A DNA stretch of 39,312 bases from a virus. This document shows, one piece after another, positions 30,404 through 38,921 of the stretch; positions within the stretch are counted from its first letter, which is position 1; each line of letters starts with the position of its first letter. The position numbers were made by a program, and so were the translations under genes. The notes under the pieces are model-generated. The model worked only from the letters and a program-made list of their open reading frames with translations. It ran no database searches and had not been told where the DNA came from. The stretch covers positions 1 to 39,312 of IMG/VR virus record IMGVR_UViG_3300033145_000694; one strand, 5' to 3'.

Positions 30404-33400
30404 ATGAAAAAACTTATTATAGCGATTATTGCTTTTCTATCTTTATTTGCTATCTCCGCTAAAGCTGTAACGCTATTATCAGTCCCACAAGGAGGCACCA
30501 GCGCGGGAACTTTCACGACTGGACATTTATTAACTGGAAATGGCACAGGGGCGATAACAACCACTAATCCCGCTAATTGGAATACAGCGTACGGATGGGG
30601 CGACCACTCAACGCAGAATTATTTTGATATAGACACTCAAACTTTAGACAATGTTCCAGACGGAACTACTTACAAATTATTAACCGCGACAAAAGACGGT
30701 TATATTATTGACTGGACGGCGGACCAAGGGGCAACAAACATCCACGCGGGGAATTATACCGATACAAATACAACCTATACCGCAGGGACAGGCTTAACAT
30801 TAACGACAGGAGCATTCAGTGTAAATACTTCTCAAAATATTGCTACGCTATCAAATCTGACCACTAACGGGTTTATAACAACAAGCGGAGGAGTGGGAAC
30901 ATTGGGAATTGACACTAATACTTATTTAACAGGAAACGAAACAATAACTTTATCAGGGGATATAAGTGGTTCGGGAGCAACTGCAATAACAACTACTATT
31001 GGCGCGGACAAAATCCACGACTCTATGATTGACTGGGGAACGGGAGCAAATCAAGTCAGTTCCGCAGATATGCCCGATCACAACTCTCATACAGTGAGAG
31101 ATACTTTTGTTCATATTGTTAATCGTGGAGTATCTTCTACTGTAACAGTTACGGAAACTGGCGGTTTGGGTATTAGCTGGACTTCTGGAGAGATATATGA
31201 TATTGCCAATCATACTTTCGTAGCCACGGATGCAGGAAGCGGAAATGTAACTAATACAGAAGTCAATTATCTTAAATGGGTATCAGGAACGACTTTGACT
31301 ATTTCAACTTCAGACGCAACTGGTGATGAGGTTTTAATTGCAACAGGTTCTGTATATGACGGAGTTATAAACGGATATAGGCATACTTCTTTATTAGATG
31401 AAAGCACCGCTAACGCTCGCAGAGGTCTTAGAGCGTTGTTTCCTACTCGTATTATAAGCGGGATGAGTGTTCACGAAGACACAGATGTGACAAATCCTTT
31501 AGATGTAACTATGGATGCTGGAGTATTATGGAAAGAAGCAATGGAAAAGAAAACGCCAGTTGAAATCAAATCTCGGACCACTGCAATGGTCAGACATTTT
31601 CATACTGCGGGCGCGTGGGACAGCGACACTAACGCTCAAATAGAAACGACAAATTATGACAACGGAACAGACAAAACAGCAATACCTTCTAATAAATGGG
31701 TTAAAGGACTATTTATTTTTATGAATGGGAAAATAGGTTTTGTTTATCCGACAGAATATTTTACAAACAAAGCACAAGCGGAAGAAGCCTCTTTACCAGA
31801 TATGCCAACAGGACTTGAACCAATACCAAAACTTACGGCGATAGTTTATCAACAAGGAACTTCAGATTTTACAACAGCAGTATGGCAAGATGTCAGAGCT
31901 GGTATAGGCGAACAAGCGTTCGGCGGTGTTTCGGACCACGGAGCTTTGGCGGGACTTTCAGACGACGATCATCCTCAATATTTACTAGCAGACGGAAGCA
32001 GAAATTTAGGAGGTGCCTGGAATTTAGGCGGTCAAAATTTAACGAATGGCGGAACGATTACAGCTTCATTCACTGGAGCTTTAACTGGCAATGCAGACAC
32101 ATCAACCGCTTTAGCCGCTAATGGTGCGAATTGCACAGCGGGACATTATCCTTTAGGTGTTGACGCTTCAGGAGCAGTAGAGTCTTGCACAGCGGATGCT
32201 AATACTACATATGTTAGCTCGGATTTTATTCATGATGATTTGACTGGTTTTGTTGCCAACGAGCATTTGGATTGGACTGCCGATTTGGGAGCTACTAATA
32301 TTCACGCAGGAAATTATACCGATACAAATACAACATATTTAGGCGGAACTAATTTAACTTTGGCAGACACTACTTTTAATGTAGATGATGCTTTTGTCGT
32401 AAACTCAGGATCAGACATAGTCGGCGGAGGCGCGGGATTTACTTGGACTTTTAATGCTTCGGCTGGAACAGACCCTGTTCTTACTTTTGGAGATGGAACA
32501 GCAAATTTATCAACGGGAGCTTTGCAAGTTGGAGGCGTAGCGGTTTTGACAGGAAATGAAACAATAACTTTAAGCGGAGATATTTCAGGTTCGGGAGCCA
32601 CAGCTATCACGACTACGATCGGAGCTGATAAGATTTTGGAAAGCCATCTCAAAAGCGTAAACGCCGCAACTGATGAATACTGTTTGACATACGAAGCAAC
32701 GACAGGAGATTTTGAATGGCAAACTTGCGGAGGTTCATTAGCGATAAATGATATAACAGATATCACAATTGACACGCCAGCCGATAACGAGGTTTTAGCT
32801 TACAATACTGGAACTTCTACTTGGCTCAATCAAACACCAGCAGAGGCTGGACTACAAAGCGTTTTGACTAATTCCGCCGGACTGCTTGCTGCTCTAAATG
32901 ACGAAACAGGAACAGGCGTATCGGTCTTCAGCACCTCGCCAACGCTTGTAACTCCTTTATTGGGAACTCCGACATCAGGCGTTCTTACAAACTGCACAGG
33001 GACGGCCTCAGGGCTAACAGCAGGAAATGTAACAACAAATGCCAATCTCACAGGCGATATAACGAGTGTGGGAAATGCTACTACAATAACCGCAGATGTT
33101 ATTACTCACGCTGATATAGCGGATAGCGATCAGGCAGATACAAAATGTCTTTATCTTGAAGATCCTGTTGCTGATGACGATTTAAAAAGTATTTGGCGAA
33201 ATAGCACGGCTAATAACTTTTTGATAACTGAAATTTGGGCGGAGAGCGACCAGACAGTTAACTTTGATTTACAGATTGATGACGGAACGCCAGCTGATGT
33301 AAATGGAACAGATATATCTCCAGCCGCAGGAGAGGCAGAAGACACTTCACTTTCAGGCGATACTACATTGGCGGCTAGTGAAGAACTAGACTTAATAATA

Positions 33401-33463
33401 ACTTCGGTAAGTGGAACTCCGACTTGGGTTTCTATTTGCTGGACTGGAAATTGGGTAGATTGA
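30404..33463 (+). CDS. Large fibre/adhesin-like protein with a signal peptide
   Basis: A 1019-residue protein. It starts with a classical Sec signal peptide: basic MKK, a hydrophobic core (LIIAIIAFLSLFA) and SAKA as a likely cleavage site. The remainder is a long beta-rich array with Gly/Thr/Asn-rich phrases such as GGTSAGTF, GNGTGAIT, WTADQGATNIHAGNYTDTNTTY and ISGSGATAITTTIGADKI (two copies each or more). The phrases GNETITLSGDISGSG and TDTNTTY occur repeatedly, giving internal repeats, and TGTGVSVFSTSPTL is typical of bacteriophage fibres. A signal peptide is not expected for a normal tail fibre. It may be displayed on the host surface or periplasm. Confidence 0.75.
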   Translation: MKKLIIAIIAFLSLFAISAKAVTLLSVPQGGTSAGTFTTGHLLTGNGTGAITTTNPANWNTAYGWGDHSTQNYFDIDTQTLDNVPDGTTYKLLTATKDGYIIDWTADQGATNIHAGNYTDTNTTYTAGTGLTLTTGAFSVNTSQNIATLSNLTTNGFITTSGGVGTLGIDTNTYLTGNETITLSGDISGSGATAITTTIGADKIHDSMIDWGTGANQVSSADMPDHNSHTVRDTFVHIVNRGVSSTVTVTETGGLGISWTSGEIYDIANHTFVATDAGSGNVTNTEVNYLKWVSGTTLTISTSDATGDEVLIATGSVYDGVINGYRHTSLLDESTANARRGLRALFPTRIISGMSVHEDTDVTNPLDVTMDAGVLWKEAMEKKTPVEIKSRTTAMVRHFHTAGAWDSDTNAQIETTNYDNGTDKTAIPSNKWVKGLFIFMNGKIGFVYPTEYFTNKAQAEEASLPDMPTGLEPIPKLTAIVYQQGTSDFTTAVWQDVRAGIGEQAFGGVSDHGALAGLSDDDHPQYLLADGSRNLGGAWNLGGQNLTNGGTITASFTGALTGNADTSTALAANGANCTAGHYPLGVDASGAVESCTADANTTYVSSDFIHDDLTGFVANEHLDWTADLGATNIHAGNYTDTNTTYLGGTNLTLADTTFNVDDAFVVNSGSDIVGGGAGFTWTFNASAGTDPVLTFGDGTANLSTGALQVGGVAVLTGNETITLSGDISGSGATAITTTIGADKILESHLKSVNAATDEYCLTYEATTGDFEWQTCGGSLAINDITDITIDTPADNEVLAYNTGTSTWLNQTPAEAGLQSVLTNSAGLLAALNDETGTGVSVFSTSPTLVTPLLGTPTSGVLTNCTGTASGLTAGNVTTNANLTGDITSVGNATTITADVITHADIADSDQADTKCLYLEDPVADDDLKSIWRNSTANNFLITEIWAESDQTVNFDLQIDDGTPADVNGTDISPAAGEAEDTSLSGDTTLAASEELDLIITSVSGTPTWVSICWTGNWVD

Positions 33464-34812
33464 TGATTAAAACACTCAAACAAACAATTTCAAATATCTA
33501 TTACTGGATTAAGAAAAAACTAATCCAGTTTAAGAAGTGGCTGATTATTCTTATATTCGGTGCTGCGGTTGTTGCCGCTCCTTTGGTTATACCTCCTCAA
33601 GTTCCAGATGTTGCTCTTGAAAAAATACAACAGAAATACGAAACAAGCGAATTAAAAGGAAAATACAGATTAGAAAAAACAGCGTTTATTTTAGACGCCG
33701 TTGACGAGAACGCAATACAGGCGGAAGTAGGCAATAAAAATTCAGACGAGTTCACTCCTGAATTGACATTGAGAAAATGGGATGATGAGGTAAATTTCAA
33801 AGTGAAATATAAACATAGTTCTAAAAAGAATAAACAAAAGGTTGATATTGAAGGTAAAAAGATCAAGTGGAAAGGCGAGAAAACAGAAGTTCATTATTAC
33901 GATATTAAAAAAGGGGAATTATTACATGACAAAGTTTTAGAAAGCGATGTTTATGAGGTTGAAGTTATCTTACTTGAAAAGCCAGATACCAATATTGTAA
34001 GTTTTGACATTGAAACAAAAGGATTGAAATTTTATTATCAGCCAGAATTAACCCAAAAAGAAAAAGACGAAGGGGCTTCAAGACCTGAAAATGTTGTCGG
34101 TTCGTATGCCGTTTATCACGAAAGCAAAGCAGGCGATTATTCTCCAATGGGATTAAAAAATTACCGAGCAGGCAAAGCGTTTCACATCTACCGACCAAAA
34201 ATAATTGATAGTGCTGGAACAGAAGTCTGGGGAAAGTTAAACATAACAGATAATCTCTTAACAGTTGAAATTCCTCAAGAGTTTTTAGACAACGCTGTTT
34301 ATCCCGTGAGGCACGCAGCGGGATTGACTTTTGGATATTATAATGAGGGAACTCCAGGAGGGTCTACTTGGGGAACTACTGCTGATTATATAGTGGGAAC
34401 AAAGGCTATTCCTGCCAGTGCTGGAACGGCAACAAGTATTTCTTTCTATTTAGTAAGTGATTCTGATGACGATGGACCAAGAAAGCTTGGTTTATATAAA
34501 ATGAGTGATAATTCTTTTGTTAAAGGAACTGCTGAACATTCAAGAGAAACACCTGATAGTTGGCACACTCACGATTTAACAGAATCTGTTGCAATTACTA
34601 CTACAGAATATACAATAGTCCATTATGGAGAAGAACTAAGTCTTGCTTATGATTCTGTAGTAAATGCGGGAGCTTATTGGAATGGTGCTGATTATCCAGC
34701 AGCGTTTCCTAATCCCATAAATTGGTCAAGCACAAGTTATGATCGTAAATTCTCCATCTACTGCACTTATACAGCAGAGGAAGCAGAACGCAGAATGTTT
34801 TTAATTGAATAA
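33463..34812 (+). CDS. Membrane-anchored fibre/adhesin-like protein (449 aa)
   Basis: The start at 33463 overlaps the preceding TGA (TGATG) and is preferred over an in-frame ATG at 33424. A basic N-terminus and one membrane helix (WLIILIFGAAVVAAPLV, about residues 26-42) suggest an anchor. The central domain (about 60-300) is charged beta-rich with NVVGSYAVYHESK and GKAFHIYRPKI. The end (about 300-449) is a jelly-roll-type sequence (SFYLVSDSDDD). Similar sequences occur next to phage fibre genes in metagenomes from memory, but no function is assigned. Host surface or adhesin role is inferred. Confidence 0.6.
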   Translation: MIKTLKQTISNIYYWIKKKLIQFKKWLIILIFGAAVVAAPLVIPPQVPDVALEKIQQKYETSELKGKYRLEKTAFILDAVDENAIQAEVGNKNSDEFTPELTLRKWDDEVNFKVKYKHSSKKNKQKVDIEGKKIKWKGEKTEVHYYDIKKGELLHDKVLESDVYEVEVILLEKPDTNIVSFDIETKGLKFYYQPELTQKEKDEGASRPENVVGSYAVYHESKAGDYSPMGLKNYRAGKAFHIYRPKIIDSAGTEVWGKLNITDNLLTVEIPQEFLDNAVYPVRHAAGLTFGYYNEGTPGGSTWGTTADYIVGTKAIPASAGTATSISFYLVSDSDDDGPRKLGLYKMSDNSFVKGTAEHSRETPDSWHTHDLTESVAITTTEYTIVHYGEELSLAYDSVVNAGAYWNGADYPAAFPNPINWSSTSYDRKFSIYCTYTAEEAERRMFLIE

Positions 34813-34820
34813 CAATAACT

Positions 34821-35030
34821 ATGAAAAAACTACATAAAGCATTAATAGCAATTCTAATCATTCTATCAGTATCCGCGAACGCTTATTATTTTGGAACTCA
34901 AGAACTTAAAAAGAGAGAGCAACAAGCATTCAATAACGGCATTCTTTACACTTTCCAAAAAGCAAGCGAAATAGGAGAGGTTAGTTTAAAAACAGAACAA
35001 GGACAGATAACTTTAATAATTAAGAAATAG
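34821..35030 (+). CDS. Small exported or membrane protein (69 aa)
   Basis: Basic start MKKLHK, hydrophobic core (ALIAILIILSVSANAYYF) and a possible Ala-x-Ala cleavage site, then a charged helix. It may be secreted or anchored. It follows the membrane-anchored fibre-like gene and completes a run of exported products. Confidence 0.5.
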   Translation: MKKLHKALIAILIILSVSANAYYFGTQELKKREQQAFNNGILYTFQKASEIGEVSLKTEQGQITLIIKK

Positions 35031-35032
35031 CT

Positions 35033-35284
35033 ATGTCATTTTTATTGAAAGAAGATGGAAGCTATATACTTCAGGAAACAGGAGATAAAATCTTATTGGA
35101 TACTGGAATTATCATACAAAAAATTTGGAAAAAGATAACAAATCTATCAACAATAAATAAAAAGACAAATCTATCAACAAAGAATAAACAGAATATTTTA
35201 TCAACAATAAATAAAAAGACAAATCTATCAACAAAGAATAAACAGAATATTTTATCAACAATAAATAAAAAGACAAATCTATGA
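35033..35284 (+). CDS. Repeat-containing small protein (83 aa)
   Basis: The first about 25 residues (SFLLKEDGSYILQETGDKILLD) are a beta-hairpin type module common at the ends of phage structural genes. Then five 9-residue repeats of the type (N/I)LSTxNKxx follow, encoded by the tandem DNA repeat. It ends in an ATGA overlap with the connector gene. The repeat part may be variable in length between strains. Confidence 0.5.
   Translation: MSFLLKEDGSYILQETGDKILLDTGIIIQKIWKKITNLSTINKKTNLSTKNKQNILSTINKKTNLSTKNKQNILSTINKKTNL
35138..35280 (+). repeat. 54-bp tandem repeat made of two 27-bp halves
   Basis: A unit of 54 bp repeats about 2.5 times within a gene and keeps the reading frame. Each half encodes nine residues of the type (N/I)LSTxNKxx. 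No spacers, so not CRISPR. Confidence 0.9.
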
Positions 35285-36195
35285 GAAATTTTACCGCGCC
35301 AACAGAGAATTTTGTTTTTACAGAAATATCAGAAATTGATTTAGATGTTTCGGCTGGCAGTAGTGTTACACTTAAATTATTAAGCAACAACGGATTTGCC
35401 GACAATGATTTTGTAATGGTAAAAGAAAGCGGAAACGATCAAGCACATATATGCCAAATAAATGCGGTAGTATCCGGCAATACGGACATTCAAGTTGATA
35501 CTCTAAAATATGATCTGAAAAAAGGCGATAAGGTAATTAAGATATTATTCAATCAAAGAAAATTTTACGGATGTTTAACTTCTGACGGAACTTATACAGA
35601 AATAACAGCCGACGGATCACCAAAAGGAATTGAAGTTGATAATCCAAACGGAACACTATTTGAATATACAGGATCAGAGGACTATTTATATTTTAAATGC
35701 ACTTACTATAATTCAGAAACATTAACGGAAACTGATATTGACGATTCGGAAGCCGTATTAGGAGGGGAAACAGATAGATATTGTTCAATTTACGCAATAA
35801 GAGTACAAACAGGATTAGTACAAAACCCATACATAAATGACATAAGAATAAATAGAAAAAGAAAACAGGCAGAAAATGAAATTAATTCGTCATTATTTAG
35901 CAGATATACTTTGCCGTTGGAAGAAGTGCCACCGTTAGTACAGAATATTTGCGAATTATTAGCAAGCGGTTATATAGATTTTGAAGAGTTTGGACCAGAG
36001 GGTCAAGGCGTTAAATGGCTTGGAGAGGGCAGAGCATTATTAAAAGCAATTCAGACCGGACGACAAAGACTTATCGGGACAGATGATACAGAGCTTGCCA
36101 CGGTTTCAACAACAAATTCTTTACAAGGCTATCCGGATAACGACGGAGATGATGACACTCCGGAGCGCGCATTTTCAATTGATAAAAAATACTAA
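35281..36195 (+). CDS. Head-tail connector (DUF1320/Mu gp36-like) with N-terminal extension
   Basis: A 304-residue protein. The C-terminal about 110 residues have the DUF1320 pattern: EINSSLFSRYTLPLEEVPPLVQNICELLASGYIDF, then GQGVKWLGEGRALLKAIQTG. The first about 180 residues are an extra beta-rich domain (LDVSAGSSVTLKLLSN), not normal for the family. The protein joins the portal to the tail. It overlaps the previous gene by four bases. Confidence 0.7.
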   Translation: MRNFTAPTENFVFTEISEIDLDVSAGSSVTLKLLSNNGFADNDFVMVKESGNDQAHICQINAVVSGNTDIQVDTLKYDLKKGDKVIKILFNQRKFYGCLTSDGTYTEITADGSPKGIEVDNPNGTLFEYTGSEDYLYFKCTYYNSETLTETDIDDSEAVLGGETDRYCSIYAIRVQTGLVQNPYINDIRINRKRKQAENEINSSLFSRYTLPLEEVPPLVQNICELLASGYIDFEEFGPEGQGVKWLGEGRALLKAIQTGRQRLIGTDDTELATVSTTNSLQGYPDNDGDDDTPERAFSIDKKY

Positions 36196-36196
36196 T

Positions 36197-36649
36197 ATGT
36201 CTTTTCAATTAAATTGGACAATTGAGGGCGAGAAACAACTAGCCCGTAATTTACGAGGAGTAAGTGAAACAATGGGCGATTGGCGGCCAGCATTTAAAAA
36301 AGTGGCCAAAGAATTAAAAGATGTATTTGAGAATGATGTTTTCGCTACAAGAGGTAGAGCCATTGATGAAAATTGGAAGCCACTGAATCCTCAATATTTA
36401 GCAGCAAAGAGGGCGCAGGGTTATCCATCGGATCCGCTTATTAGAAAAGGAAAAATGAAAGAATCTTTTAAAAGCCTTGTTAAGATAGACAGCGCAACAA
36501 TTTGGAACGCAATTGCTTATTCAAAATATCATCAGTCAAATAAACCAAGATCAAAAATTCCAAGACGCGTCATGATGAAATTAGGGAATGCGCAAAAGGC
36601 ACTCGTCGTTAAAATATTTCATACGCATTTTGTAAAAAAATTAAAATAA
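36197..36649 (+). CDS. Tail completion / virion morphogenesis protein (Mu gpG-like)
   Basis: A start at 36197 (MSFQLNWTI) gives 150 residues and avoids an overlap of over 110 bases with the connector gene. It contains WRPAFKKVAKELKDVFENDVFATRG and NWKPLNPQYLAAKRAQGYPSDPLIRKGKMKESF, which are the patterns of phage virion morphogenesis proteins that fit the tail to the head. A basic C-terminus follows. The neighbours, connector and tail terminator, are consistent. Confidence 0.75.
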   Translation: MSFQLNWTIEGEKQLARNLRGVSETMGDWRPAFKKVAKELKDVFENDVFATRGRAIDENWKPLNPQYLAAKRAQGYPSDPLIRKGKMKESFKSLVKIDSATIWNAIAYSKYHQSNKPRSKIPRRVMMKLGNAQKALVVKIFHTHFVKKLK

Positions 36650-36653
36650 TAAA

Positions 36654-37157
36654 ATGAATTTGTATAGAGATCCCATCAGCAAAAAATATATAGATCTAAT
36701 TGTCGGAATTGTCGGCGAGGGATTTTTTAAAGGCATATATTATGGCGATCCAATAAGAATACCAAACAGCAATTTACCGGCGCTTATTATTTCAAAAGAC
36801 GAAACACGGATAAGTAATATCACGAATACAGAAGATCAGCACCTTATGGCTTTTATGATCACGGTCATTACAGATATTCGCAATGACATAAATGATGACA
36901 AAGCTATTGCGCCGGGAACCGCTTCGTTGTATGATATAATTGAGGGACGAGAAGAAGACACTTTAAAACTAAAAACAAAATCACTTTTACATATTTTAAG
37001 AAATAATGTTGATGTAGATACTTCGCTCGGCTTACGCACAGATCTCGGAAGTATTACCCGCGCAGATTACGGAATGACGATCGGAAAGCGTGAAATAGAA
37101 GCATGGGCCATTGAGGCAAGTATAGAATTTATAGCACAGTTCACACAAATTAGATAA
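36654..37157 (+). CDS. Tail terminator-like protein
   Basis: A 167-residue protein with alternating helices and strands, comparable to DUF1834 / tail terminator proteins encoded between completion and tube genes. Positional evidence dominates; a typical phrase is HLMAFMITVITDIR and IEAWAIEASIEFIAQF, giving the central beta-sheet edges. It would end the tail tube at the head side. Confidence 0.6.
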   Translation: MNLYRDPISKKYIDLIVGIVGEGFFKGIYYGDPIRIPNSNLPALIISKDETRISNITNTEDQHLMAFMITVITDIRNDINDDKAIAPGTASLYDIIEGREEDTLKLKTKSLLHILRNNVDVDTSLGLRTDLGSITRADYGMTIGKREIEAWAIEASIEFIAQFTQIR

Positions 37158-37174
37158 TAATTAATAATAAAACT

Positions 37175-37342
37175 ATGAAAGTAACATCAAGAAAAAATAT
37201 AGTATTTCCAAAGTTGAATTTTGGAATAAATAAAGGATGTATTAGAGATTTGCCAAAGGATGAAAAAATGGCAAAAATAATTTTGGCGCATCCTGTAATT
37301 AGCGAAGTTAAAAAAGATAAAGTAAATAATATCATTAAATAA
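37175..37342 (+). CDS. Small hypothetical tail-region protein (55 aa)
   Basis: A 55-residue basic protein with a conserved-looking phrase NFGINKGCIRDLPKDEKMAKI. It has the AAAACTATG leader and lies in the spot where Mu-like phages carry the short DUF2635 gene. I cannot confirm homology. Intergenic spacing is 17 bases on the left and 15 on the right. Confidence 0.45.
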   Translation: MKVTSRKNIVFPKLNFGINKGCIRDLPKDEKMAKIILAHPVISEVKKDKVNNIIK

Positions 37343-37357
37343 TTAAGAAATAAATAT

Positions 37358-38341
37358 ATGAAAACAGCAGGAAGACAAGTTGAAGTAGGTATAGGGATTG
37401 AAGCAACCCCTGGCACACCAGTTGCCGAAACAGCTTTTTTACAACATACAGCATTTTCAATGCAAGGCATTTCAGAAAAAGAAATGTTTGCTTCTGCTCG
37501 AGGAATACGCAACACGATTTCAAATTCAATGATCAAGCGTAAATACTCCGGCGGATCGATTAGTGTTATACCAAATGTTATAAATGCTCCGTATATGTTT
37601 GCTTTAGCGCTTGGTAGTGTTTCAAGTGCAGTCGCAGCTGAAGAAACGGTAATATCCGAACACACAATCACAGTACAGAACGCTAATGCGTCAATGAAGA
37701 CAGCAACATTAACAGTGGCAGAGGGGGCAATCCAAACAGCGCAATATTCTAATGTAGTTGTCAATAGTCTAGCACTTGAAGTTTCAGACGGCTATGCAAC
37801 AATGACAGCGGAACTTTTAGGACAATTTCCCGGCACAGATACACAAGTAGAAAGTTACACACAGGAAACAGAATTTGCATATCACAATTATGTTGCTAAA
37901 TTCGGCACATCAGTAGCAACTGCAAACTCCGGATCGGCAACACCACTAAAAGGATTTTCTTTAAACATTAGTAATAATGTTCAACTGGATGAAGCATTTT
38001 TAAGTGGCAGTAATGAAATAACTGCAAGCGGACTTGTCGCAGGAACATTAGAAATTACAGGATCATATACATTGCATTTTGAAGACACGGTAGAGCTTGC
38101 GAAATATAAAGCGAATACAAAAAACGCAATGGTAATTATATTCACAGGCGCATCTATTGGAGTATCGGAAACAGAAGAAATAAATATTGCTCTCGGAAAA
38201 GTGATACTTACCAGTCAACCAATAGAATATGATATTGACGGACTATTAGTGCTTACTCAAACATTCACAACAGAATATGACGCGACAGATAAGGAAATTA
38301 CGGTCATTGTGACAAACGAGGAAGACGGAACAGCTTACTAA
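37358..38341 (+). CDS. Tail tube protein
   Basis: A 327-residue beta-rich protein starting KTAGRQVEVGIGIEATPGTPVAET, the signature start of phage tail tube proteins of the Phage_tube_2 type. A well-formed beta-sandwich follows, with an insertion of about 40 residues (GTSVATANSGSATPLKGFSLNIS). It polymerises around the tape measure protein. There is no tail sheath gene, so the tail is non-contractile. Confidence 0.85.
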   Translation: MKTAGRQVEVGIGIEATPGTPVAETAFLQHTAFSMQGISEKEMFASARGIRNTISNSMIKRKYSGGSISVIPNVINAPYMFALALGSVSSAVAAEETVISEHTITVQNANASMKTATLTVAEGAIQTAQYSNVVVNSLALEVSDGYATMTAELLGQFPGTDTQVESYTQETEFAYHNYVAKFGTSVATANSGSATPLKGFSLNISNNVQLDEAFLSGSNEITASGLVAGTLEITGSYTLHFEDTVELAKYKANTKNAMVIIFTGASIGVSETEEINIALGKVILTSQPIEYDIDGLLVLTQTFTTEYDATDKEITVIVTNEEDGTAY

Positions 38342-38369
38342 ATAATATTAATTAAATAAAAAAACTACT

Positions 38370-38729
38370 ATGAACAACGAACAAAGAGAAACAAAGGAGA
38401 TAAAAGTTGGCGAGCATGCTCTAATTGTTAATACCTATCTTACAGGTAGAGAAGCTAGATCTATTGAGAGTCTTATGATGGATAAATTAGAAATGAGCCA
38501 AAGCACAAAAGACGGAGAGGAAAAAGGGGAAACAATGATTACTGGATTCAAAGGCAGTCTTTTAAGTGATCGGCAAGATTTTCAAGTTAAAGCTGTTATT
38601 GTTTCGTTCAATGGTAAAACAGAAAATATACTAGACACAATATTAGATTTGCCAAGAAATGATAGCGAGGAAATAATGAAAATTGTGAGTGAAATTGCAG
38701 AACCTAAAAAAAAAGCAAACGACAAATAG
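38370..38729 (+). CDS. Tail assembly chaperone, short form (gpG-like)
   Basis: A 119-residue acidic helical protein before the tape measure, the standard place of the tail assembly chaperone. The frame stops at 38729, while a second frame continues to 38911. Near the end lies an A9 run (38706-38714). It keeps the tape measure soluble until the tube forms. Confidence 0.8.
   Translation: MNNEQRETKEIKVGEHALIVNTYLTGREARSIESLMMDKLEMSQSTKDGEEKGETMITGFKGSLLSDRQDFQVKAVIVSFNGKTENILDTILDLPRNDSEEIMKIVSEIAEPKKKANDK
38706..38714 (+). promoter_or_regulatory. Slippery A9 site for -1 ribosomal frameshift
   Basis: Nine A residues in the last codons of the gpG-like gene, in phase such that a -1 slip continues in the frame to 38911. 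This is the known mechanism for making the long tail chaperone (lambda gpGT type). No obvious stimulator stem was sought. Confidence 0.8.
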
Positions 38730-38911
38730 ATGCAATTACTAATTATATAAATGATGGTCTTTCAGGGGATATGCTCATTATAGAGATATGTCAATATATG
38801 GGTGGCTGGGATTATTACACATACTATAATCAACCTCAAAGTTTTATTAGTATGATAAAAGAGCGCATGAGAATAGACTCTACAAAAGCAAAACAAAAAG
38901 CTAAACACTAA
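38714..38911 (+). CDS. Tail assembly chaperone, frameshift extension (gpT-like)
   Basis: The -1 frame from 38714 (AGC AAA CGA CAA) gives about 65 residues, with CQYMGGWDYYTYYNQPQSF in the typical T-extension style. It has no independent start with a ribosome site and stops at 38909-38911, 10 bases before the tape measure ATG. It would be made only as a fusion with the short form. Confidence 0.8.
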   Translation, partial: SKRQIDAITNYINDGLSGDMLIIEICQYMGGWDYYTYYNQPQSFISMIKERMRIDSTKAKQKAKH

Positions 38912-38921
38912 TCTTAAAAGA

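Noticed and set aside
32314-33051. - strand frames in the large fibre gene (for example 153 and 73 codons)
   Set aside because: They mirror the Gly/Thr-rich repeat coding of the + strand and have Val/Pro/Ser-rich low-information content.
35138-35280. CRISPR-like repeat
   Set aside because: Repeats are directly adjacent without spacers, are in frame and lie in a coding sequence.
36083-36196. Upstream start for the morphogenesis gene
   Set aside because: It would place about 38 extra residues over the connector gene in another frame; the start at 36197 fits the family and the gap.
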